60,000 nt of DNA from Phoronis australis (lineage: Eukaryota; Phoronida; Phoronidae): positions 374,001 to 434,000 of the forward strand of contig NMRA01000238.1 in NCBI GenBank assembly GCA_002633005.1. The letters run 5' to 3'. A program made the position numbers and the translations under genes. Each line of letters opens with the position of its first letter. Within the stretch, counting starts at the first letter, position 1. Shown here piece after piece: positions 51,769 through 60,000 of the stretch. Below the pieces are notes generated by a model. The model saw only the letters and a program-made list of their open reading frames with translations. It was not told the origin of the DNA and did no database searches.

Positions 51769-54700
51769 CTGAAGCAGAAAGTGAACCAGAGTTAGTTCAA
51801 TGAAAATAACAGTAATTGACACTTATATGGGCCCTGCATTTTGAGAACCAGTTTTCTCCACTGAATAACAGGCATCAAACTGGTTCTCGAAGTGCAGGAT
51901 CCCTATAAGTGACCATTGCCGAAATTACACTAAAACATTGTTAATACTACTCGTGCTACTAGAAATTGCAATAATAACACAAACAAAACAGTAACAAACT
52001 AATATTGATAATTAGCAGTAACAAATTAATACCAATAAAAAATTATTGTTGCTGCCCGACTGCAGTTAAAACAAAACACACAATAAAATATAGGTTATCA
52101 GCAATTCACTGTGACACAAAGTTAATAATAAGTAATTAAGAAAAGGGGAAATTAATTGATCTTGACGTGACAATTCCATTTTGAAAGAATGTTATAAAAT
52201 CAGGCTCTTAACAACTGTCATAACAAATGCATTTACAAAGCAAGGTTAACAACCAACATGGCATTTCATGCGTCCAAGATCCACTCAACACCGCAAGGTT
52301 ATGTGAGGCCCATGAAAATTATCTAAGTTCAAAACATTATATCTCAGAAATGGGTGATCAGATTCATTCAGTTACTGACTATGCTTGATGCACTATTCTC
52401 TAAAATGCTATTAGGAAATGTATGAAACGAAAATGAACCGACAAATAAGAAAATCGTAGCAACTGTTTTCAAGACTTCATCTCAAGGATCAATATCAAAT
52501 CCATTTCTTTACGTTGATACCCATATCCTGCTGTGATTGTATCTTAAAGTTTTTTTTTCGTAAAATGACCACACAAGTAGCAAATTGGTATAAGGACAAA
52601 GTCAGATTCACAGGTTTCCTGCTTTCAGAAAAAATATGCTTTTCTTGGGTTGAATTCTGTTGTTTTGTATATACTGGGCACTTGGCTGAATGCACAGACA
52701 CAACATAACCTCAAATTGTGAGAAGCTTAACTGTAACTGAGCATGCACAAAAGCAGTGTTTTCTCCAACTGGCACACGCATTGTGATAATCATGTTACTC
52801 GAATGGCATTACATTCTCAAGCATAGTTACAACAGAAACCAGCTTAATCTATCTGTAAATTACATATTTCTCCACGAGACAATTTGATGCTTGAGAGATT
52901 TAAGTAAAACTTTATACTTTTTTTAAACTTATTCTGCAATTTCAAGGTCTGCAGTTTTGGGGGACTTTGTCCAATTGAAATTGAATGCCTTAACTAAGAA
53001 CAGTTACTAAACTTGAAATGCTGAGTGAAGCCGCTACGAACAGGTCTTCTGTCAAGAAGGTACCTTGACTCGGCAAGTGATTTTATTTGCTTCACAAGCT
53101 TACCCGGTACTTCTAAACTTAGTAAAAAACAAGCTGAGGGCAGTTTTATAACACAGTGCAAGAGATCAAAATTAGATTATAATCATTAGTATATATATGT
53201 AAGTAAGCACACAGTGGGATCAAAAATCCGAACTCAAAATCAAAATAAAAGTACATTAGGCGCCCATCTGATAGACAAGTGAAATTCTCTAATTTCAATT
53301 TTTGTAAATAAATCTTTCTGAATTTCAAATTACTCACAGACTCCCTTTTTGAAATAACCTGAATTGGGAGTTGTAACTTTCAGTCGTTGAAGGTAGATTT
53401 GAAATTTTCCTAGACATATAATTAATTAAATTTTTAACATCTCGTTCTTCAGTTACGCCAAAATACACCCAAATTTGAAAGTTCTAACAAGCTTATTGTC
53501 TAGTACAAGATCTGTTGATCAGCTGAAAAATCAGGAGTTAATTTTTTGTCAGAACGTGAGTACATAGCAGCTTCACTGATAAATTCACCAAAATGGCATT
53601 TCCCACTAAAATTATAGACCAAGCTGGATTACAGATTGGCAGTTGTTAATAAATAACTATTCACCAATTAGACGATACTGTCATGCAAACTTAGAATCCC
53701 AAAGATTTCCCACCACCTTCCTATCCCTTCCAAATTCTAGGGCACATTACTTACAAAACCATGTTTAAGTTAAGCTGTACAAGGAGAACAAAATGAAAGT
53801 AAACAAGGTACTGTGGTATAGAATTGTTAATTCAATGGAATGTGGAACAGGCATGGGGCCTAGAGGATCAATTAGAGTACAGTACACTTGTCAAAATGGT
53901 AGGTGTTAAACAGTACTTTCCCCAGAGTGAATGCAGACAAAGAATGTCTACATTAATGTGATAGGATACCTTTGTAACTTTTAAAGTTGCATTCTGCCAA
54001 CTCAATACTGGAGTTTTAAGTACTAGATAAGCCCACCTGATGAAACGCTCGCGGGCGTTTATTCGCTGTTACAACCTCTGGTGTCAGCTGTCCAGAAAGT
54101 GGGGCATTCATTTGGAAAAATTTCCTCAAAAGCCCACTCCCAGTCAATTTTTGTCACAACGATTCAATTTTGTGGAACATTTACCACTTATAAAGTTGAA
54201 CAAGGTGTTGGCGAACCTAGGCATTTATCAATATATAATTTAAGAACACAGTTTTAAGTAAAAAAATGTCAAAGTCAGCAAAACCATGACTCCGTTTACA
54301 AGCCCGCCTTTTACAGGCGTTTATTTGGTGTTACTTAAATGCCTGAAATTTTTCATTTTCCGAATACACGTCCATTGGCTTATCTACGGAAAATCCGGGT
54401 AATAGGATATGCCTTTTACTAAACGTACTCGTAGTATTTTTTACCATGATAGGAGTCTATTTCTGTTACCAACAGGAACATCGAAATAATCAGCAACTCA
54501 GAAAGAAAGCCTCAGATTAGTTGAACAGGCAAATTTGAAAATGGTGCATGTATGCATTGAATGTGATTAGAGTTGGTAATGGAAATGGAATACTAACGCA
54601 GTAAAGAATAAAGGAGATTGGTGTTATTGGAGTTTAAAAGCTTAATTTGATGTATGTTTTTAATCAGCAAAACCAGGCGAAATGCAGCTTTAAAGTATTA

Positions 54701-57700
54701 ATGCTAGACCCATGAAAATATATATTTCTAAAATCCTTGATAATCAGAGAATCTTATGAGCACAAAAGCAATGACTAGAAGGTCAATGTTAATTTTGTAC
54801 TTTTTGTAAAAACATGCTTTTTCATAGAGCGAAAAGATCGAAGAGTGTGTAACCAGCACGAACTTGGTTGCATCTCCAAATTTACATTGCGTGCGATACT
54901 GGATGAAGGAGGGCCAGAGACTATCCCGGTGCCTACCCTCTGACGTCACCACAGAAACAGAAACATAGAACGAAATTTTCCATAAGACAAATTTTTGCAC
55001 AAGATTTACAAATTGTGTTTCTTTGTAGTATTAGCTACAAAAAGATATCTGGAATTTTCATTTCAAGCATTTAAGCCGAAGAACTGTCAAAAATGAAGAT
55101 GCCAGTATTCATTGAAAAAAATTTTAAGTCTTGATTTTTGACAGCTGAGCTGCAATCGTTGATTACAAACAGTTGGACATTGCTTTCCTGGAAATATAAG
55201 ATTCTGTGATCACCAAAGATTTTTAAAAAATCATAGTTTTAATGTCTACTGTTAATACTTAAAAGTTAGTTATTAATAAAAAATTTGATACTAGGTATTA
55301 AAACAATAACTTTAATTCAAGACATGCAGCAATGTAGGAAAAATCAAAGTCCACAAAATCTGACAAGTGCGTTGGTATTCCTGAATAACAAGCATTTAAT
55401 CAAACAAACAGTCAAACAAATTATTAGACGGACAAACAAACAAACAGACAGACAAACAAACCAACAGACAGACAAACAACCAAACAAACAAACAATGAAA
55501 CAACCAAACAAAAAAGAAACAGAAAAAGAAACAAACAAACATGCTATGTGTAAAAAGAAAGTGCACTGTAGACAGTTCAGAACAGAAAAATGCAAGAGAT
55601 TTTCAACTCTAAACACAGATGAAAATATTTTTATAGAGTTTTACCTGCTTCGTTTTCTATGCCAGCTAAGAAATGACAATGAATGCAAAATGAATGCAGA
55701 AAACAAAAACAGACATTGTAGTGACTTGAAAGAGATTCAGACAATTTAAGATGAGTTTTGCAACAAAGCTCTATCTGGTTGGTAACTGATTCCATCAAAG
55801 GCCTCGGGCAAAATGTAATTTGACTTCAACCTCACATGCAGTAATATCTCATCAATCTCGGACAAAAATAATTGCCAAAATTGTCATTTTTCATGTTTCA
55901 AGGGCTTCTAACATTGTGGCTATTGACCACAATTTTGCGCAATTCTGTTCAATTGTAGCTACGGTACAGAGCTCCAAAAAGACAGAGAATTAATTTAGTG
56001 TGACAAATCTTTTATAAAATGGAAGAAAATAGAACTTCACTTGTTCGCCATATTGTGCCCTTAATTGGTGAGATTTTACAGTTACTCAAATAACTCGCAA
56101 GACAGTGAACCAATCTGTGCTTATTAAAAAAGGTTATCAGAATTGGTTCATGCAGCACCACACACACCAGCCTGACATGTACTTATGGGCAAAGAAACAA
56201 AGATGTGCGATATACAATCTCTATCTAGCAACCTAATCACAATGCATGCTTTTGACTTTGTAAAAATGGATACATGAAAAAACGAGACTCAGCTCTTTGT
56301 TAAATTGTTCAAATCATTAATACCTACAAGGAGAATGGTCTCGCCCATGTACAGACGAATACCAGAATGGAAATTTAAAGCTTTTCAGTTAACGCAGTCA
56401 GTAGCACTAGCTTATAGAAACACCAGCTTCAGTACACTTTTGGGAGAAGTGGGTTGTCCGTAAAAGTATTTTATAAATGTCTCACCAAAGTGACTATGAA
56501 AGTGAACACTGCTCTCAAGTACAAAAAATGTGACTTGTTATTACTCAAGGGCTAATGGCAATATCTCAAAAATTTCACATAAAAATAATTTCCAAATGGT
56601 CTTTTATAAATTTTCAAATTTTAAGGATTCTAACATTCTTGAAAATGTTCACAATTTCTTAAAACACCGTCTTTTAACCATTGGGTATAGAATTTAAAAA
56701 TTATAACTTAAAAGCGTTTTTATTCCATGCTATTCATATTTTATTGAAAACAAAAAAATGACGTTTGTCTTAAACTTGCGAGGAACTTACCGCGCATGTT
56801 TGAAACGCACAAGCCGTGACATAACCAATGCAGAGTACACGAGCTGTGAGGAATGGGTATCCAATTTACTATCTGTCCTCATATGGCGATATGCATCACG
56901 GGAAATTAAATTAATAAATAAAAAAACAGAAGTGCACTCGGGGAAAACAATGTAGCAGGGGTGATGATTCTAAATGCAAAATATGAATATTATAATAGTG
57001 TTATTGAGCTGGTAAGCATGCACTTCATGTTTGTGATGTGTGTCGACTGGAGTTTGTTTTGACTACTGACAATACAGGTCTTGATGTCTAAAGCTTCAAA
57101 AAGAGGATGATGGATGATATCAGCCTCTCCGTTTATTATTTAGTGTTCATTTCGAGACCTACCTGATGAGTGGGACTTATGGTTGGAAGGGGGTTTGAGC
57201 AGGTTGTCTTCTCGTATTCCACTGGATCGCTCAACACTGTGTGATCGAGGCTTTTTGTCCTTTGACCTGATGAATCGCTTTTTGAGGCCTTTGGCGAATG
57301 ACTTGTGCTTTTTGACATTATCTGCAGAAGCATGGAAAACAAAATAAACAACCAAAGTGACAACAAAATCATAAATCTTGTCCTCTATTAAGATTCAGGA
57401 GATTTCAAGTGCATTATGTTTACATGTCACCACATTATCTATGCCGTTGAGAAATTCGATGCACCCCACATTACACAACCACCCCTTTCTTGAGGCTCTG
57501 CTCCTGTTTAATAATGTATTCTCTGGAAGATGATGTATGATGTCATATATTTAACAGATAACAGTGCGATCAGTGAAGTTTACACATCATAAGACTCACT
57601 GGTGTAATTCTGGCCAATCATGCAATTCAATCCACAGATACAATACAGCACCCTATTCAATCCACAGATACAATACAGCATCCCTGTCCAAGATGAGTGA

Positions 57701-58469
57701 TACTATACGAGGATGGTTGAGAACACACACACACACTAATCCATGAACGGACCTTATAGATACCCTTCTGATAGTCTGGAGAGATAGAAGAGTGTGTTTA
57801 TCAATTTGCTCTATTGTGCCTATCCTCTCATTGTTATAGCAGCCATAAGTATTTCTCAACTTCCAACCAATCAGAATACTTGAATGTTACCTTCCAATAA
57901 ATTAGAATGTCCGAATGTTGCTTCAGTTTGTTGATCCTTGAGAAGCCAGAACCACCATGCATTAACAGTGCTACTGTTCGTATCACAAAGAAAGAGGATG
58001 CTAATATTATTTCCTAAATAAACAGTCACAGGCATCCAGCGATGTGTAAGTAAAGTAAATCTTTCACAAACCCTCATGCTCAAAGGGCAAACTATTAGAT
58101 ATTGTTTCTGCAGCATTAAGGAATGAAAGTTTTTGTTCACTTTGAACAGGACACTGGTCCAAAACACATAACTTCCCAACACAGCCAGCACTCATTTCTC
58201 CAGCCAAGTAGACTGAAGACATGATGGTCTAGTGCCTTGCACAAGGGGCATGATTATATGCCTGCAGTAGTCAGGAACTGAACCCACAACCACTTGGTAG
58301 AGGACACACCACACTCACCAGCAGCAACACGTGATGCATGACCACCTGTGGTGAACATATTCATAACACTGCGAAACTCACCACTCGGGGATTTGTCCGC
58401 TGATGACTGAGAGGTCATGGTATCATTTGGATTAGAGTCTAGGAAACTTTCGCCTGAATCATCTGGACC
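51566..58469 (-). CDS. Unidentified protein, last three coding exons (Ser/Lys/Arg-rich C-terminus)
   Basis: Exons in order of transcription: 58469-58319, 57321-57163 and 51768-51566. All have consensus splice sites (GCAG/GTGAGT, CTGCAG/GTAGGT, TTCAG) and phases 0-1, 1-1, 1-end that join without break. The joined 170-residue segment begins GPDDSGESFLDSNPND, continues VKKHKSFAKGLKKRFIRSKD and SHSVERSS, and ends RTLGGSIKRLFQRRKKGD and SSPPLMHRSSIH with TAG at 51566-51568. Two similar basic motifs (SFAKGLKKRF and TLGGSIKRLF), each followed by Arg/Lys and Ser clusters, suggest membrane- or cytoskeleton-binding phosphorylated repeats. No domain was recognised. I considered liprin, kazrin and shootin types and could not confirm any. 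Earlier exons lie beyond 58.5 kb or outside the window. Confidence 0.72.
55395..55548. repeat. Low-complexity CAAA/CAGA-rich tract
   Basis: Irregular mixture of ACAA, CAGA and CAAA units over ~150 bp. Open frames on both strands here are artefacts of composition. Confidence 0.9.
55838..55947 (+). repeat. Dispersed repeat C, copy 1
   Basis: Shares TAATATCTC, AATTGCCAAAAT and GGGCTTCTAACATT with copies at 56551-56660 (+) and 59873-59995 (inverted). No coding content. Confidence 0.6.
55985..56165 (+). repeat. Dispersed repeat B, copy 4
   Basis: CACTTGTTCGCCATATTGTG followed by CCCTTAATTGGTGAG and a TTACTCAAATAACTCG run matches the core of repeat B copies at 18.73 and 21.19 kb. More diverged. 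Confidence 0.45.
56551..56660 (+). repeat. Dispersed repeat C, copy 2
   Basis: TAATGGCAATATCTC, TAATTTCCAAATGGTC and GGATTCTAACATTCTTG align with copies 1 and 3. Confidence 0.55.
57163..57321 (-). CDS. Unidentified minus-strand gene, internal coding exon
   Basis: A 159-nt symmetric (1-1) exon, so it could be skipped without changing frame. Encodes (D)NVKKHKSFAKGLKKRF, then IRSKDKKPRSHSVERS and NHKSHSS. Acceptor TTCTGCAG, donor CATCAG|GTAGGT. Confidence 0.78.
57626..57688. repeat. Short tandem duplication, ~31 bp twice
   Basis: ATTCAATCCACAGATACAAT plus ACAGCA occurs twice in direct tandem, in an intron of the minus-strand gene. A short (AC)n lies at 57722-57735. Confidence 0.85.
58190..58312 (-). 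mobile_element. tRNA-derived SINE remnant
   Basis: On the minus strand GTGGTTGTGGGTTCAGTTCC gives a good B box (GGTTCAGTTCC). It is followed by CCCCTTGTGCAAGGCACTAG, which resembles the conserved CCTTGGGCAAGGCACTT body of metazoan SINEs. The A-box side is weak. It starts a few bases inside the intron after the donor of the exon at 58319-58469. Confidence 0.5.
58319..58469 (-). CDS. Unidentified minus-strand gene, coding exon
   Basis: A 151-nt exon, phase 0 to 1, with acceptor TTTGCAG and donor GCTG|GTGAGT. Encodes GPDDSGESFLDSNPNDTMTS, then SADKSPSGEFRSVMNMFTTG, an acidic/Ser-rich segment with a short hydrophobic VMNMF. Confidence 0.72.
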
Positions 58470-58499
58470 CTGCAAAGAGAATAGTTTAAACACACTGAG

Positions 58500-59430
58500 T
58501 ATGAATTCAAAACAGTAGCTTAGTTAATACTTTACTCAGTGCACATTACACTGTCATTCATGACAACAGAACAAGATGCAAAATTGAATGTAAGAGTTTC
58601 ACATTGAATTTTATAAGTAGCAACACAAAAGCTTTGCTCAAACATTAAGTTTGGGAAAAGAGCCTTTAACATTATTCTTTACAATCAACGCTACGAGTAC
58701 TTCCAACATAAGTGGCTAAGCATTGCAAGCAAGAGAACAAATTCAACCAGTAACAACAAAATTCAATCTTATTAACTGAGATTAACATTCAAATCTTATT
58801 TAACAACTGCAAGTGGCAAGATCAAGATAGTGCACAAATAACTCCGCAAGACAGAAACATATTAGACAAGATAACTTCTACAAAAGTTGAAACATATACT
58901 GACTCAGTTTATGATAAATTTCACCATTTATAACCATTTAACACAAACTACAAACATGAAGATGAGCAGTAACAGCTCACTAATTTAGAATGCAATATGG
59001 CTGACAGTTGAAAAGTTATTTTCCTCAATTTCGATATTTAGGTCCATGTATTGATATTTCAATCCAGGTTCCAGTGACTTTGGGATCTGGAACTATCTTG
59101 TGGACATAATGTTCATGGTTTTATTTTCTTGAAACCTGGAACCTCGAACACTGTTCCAGACTTCATTGATCCTATTCTCTCACTGCCCGACATGGACACT
59201 TAAAGCTGTTATACCAGATCCATACGTTTATTCTTGACACTGTTACTGACACTGTCAGAAAGTCATTTGATTGGTCAGCTGTGTTTTGACACTTGCCCCT
59301 CCCCCCTTCTACCATATTAATAATTAATAGTCTTGTGAATTAAAGAAGCCATTGAAATTATTTACGAATCTTACCAGTGACGTCCCATTAAACTGGCTAA
59401 CTGAAATGAAAATCAGCACAACTGGATCCA
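58500..59430. other. No exon recognised; intron of the minus-strand gene or beyond
   Basis: AT-rich sequence without a supported reading frame. Bases 59060-59165 contain several CCAGGTTCCAG/GGAACC-like words similar to the repeat that follows. Confidence 0.4.
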
Positions 59431-59432
59431 GG

Positions 59433-59662
59433 TTCCAGTGTGAACATGACCTGGAATATTGTATTGCAGCTTGCAGTGTGTATGTGACCTGGAATATTGT
59501 ATTGCAGCTTGCAGTGTGTACGTGACCTGGAATATTGTATTCCAGCAGTGTGAATGTGACCTGGAATATTGTACTGCAGCTTGCAGTATGTACGTGACCT
59601 GGAATATTGTACTGCAGCTTGCAATGTGAACGTGACCTGGAATATTGTATTGTAGGTTGCAG
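59433..59662. repeat. Minisatellite, 38-bp unit, ~6 copies
   Basis: GACCTGGAATATTGTATTGC followed by AGCTTGCAGTGTGTACGT is repeated six times, with one copy shortened to 34 bp. Open frames across it are periodic artefacts. Confidence 0.92.
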
Positions 59663-59872
59663 GTTTCAAGTTGCAATGTTGCAGGAGTTAGAATGAACTT
59701 GAAACCTGGAATCATGTTCAAGGTTCTAGATTCCAAGAAAATGAAACCATGGATATTATATTAAAACAGTTGCAGAACTTGAGTTAAAACCACAGGAACT
59801 TGGAATGAAATAACACCAGGACCTAATGTGGAGTATCAAATTAATCCTTTTCCATGGCTAAGTTCTGTATCA

Positions 59873-59995
59873 CAGTTATGAAAATTGCGGATATCCACAA
59901 GAATGTTAGAAGCCCTTAGATATGAAAATGGGCAACTTTGGCAATTGCTTTTGTCTGAAATTGGAGAGATTTTGCCATTACTGTTGAAATTTCGT
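59873..59995 (-). repeat. Dispersed repeat C, copy 3 (inverted)
   Basis: Its reverse complement contains GTAATGGCAAAATCTCTCC, AGCAATTGCCAAAGTTG and GGGCTTCTAACATTCTTG, the same order of words as the copies at 55.84 and 56.55 kb. Confidence 0.6.
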
Positions 59996-60000
59996 TAGCA

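Larger units (their letters stand above)
51769..57162 (-). other. Intron of the unidentified minus-strand gene
   Basis: 5.4 kb. It holds a segment at 52.32-52.42 kb similar to 4.99-5.09 kb, a low-complexity (ACAAACAG)n-like tract at 55.4-55.55 kb, repeat B copy 4 at about 56 kb, and repeat C copies at 55.84 and 56.55 kb. No exon was seen. Confidence 0.55.

Noticed and set aside
55285-55749. 154-codon open frame on the plus strand and its antisense
   Set aside because: Driven by the CAAA/CAGA low-complexity tract, which keeps frames open on both strands.

Overview
This is a window of eukaryotic nuclear DNA from an animal. All genes recognised have spliced exons with GT-AG introns, the sequence is AT-rich, and it carries diverged retrotransposon remnants, minisatellites and three kinds of assembly N. 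The gene set (MAP3K19-like kinase, polyubiquitin, eIF4G2/DAP5 with the bilaterian domain order) and the many broken non-LTR elements suggest a marine invertebrate, possibly a deuterostome. The species cannot be told from the sequence.

Layout. 1-4.8 kb: the last two coding exons and 3' UTR of a MAP3K19/YSK4-like kinase (+). 4.8-22 kb: no convincing gene. It holds a 666-bp foldback element inside an older repeat, a strong hairpin, a 19-bp minisatellite, and a broken LINE interrupted by a near-perfect inverted repeat that looks like a Penelope-like fragment. 22-24.2 kb: a two-unit polyubiquitin gene (+) with an intron just before the ATG. 24.3-31 kb: intergenic, with minus-strand LINE remnants. 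32.1-47.6 kb: a complete eIF4G2 gene (+), 19 coding exons, 886 codons plus stop, all intron phases consistent, with an apparent CTG start codon. 47.6-60 kb: a minus-strand gene of unknown identity. Its last three coding exons join in phase, and its 3' side converges on eIF4G2.

The genes are not an operon; each has its own transcription unit. Ubiquitin and eIF4G2 are housekeeping stress and translation genes. The most unusual feature is in eIF4G2. Three separate introns (7, 8 and 16) begin with tandem duplications that include the 5' splice site itself, in one case five degenerate copies of the exon end plus donor. Other points of note are two otherwise canonical ubiquitin units that both carry Thr at position 28, and a transposon insertion visible by comparison with an uninterrupted copy of its host repeat about 41 kb away.
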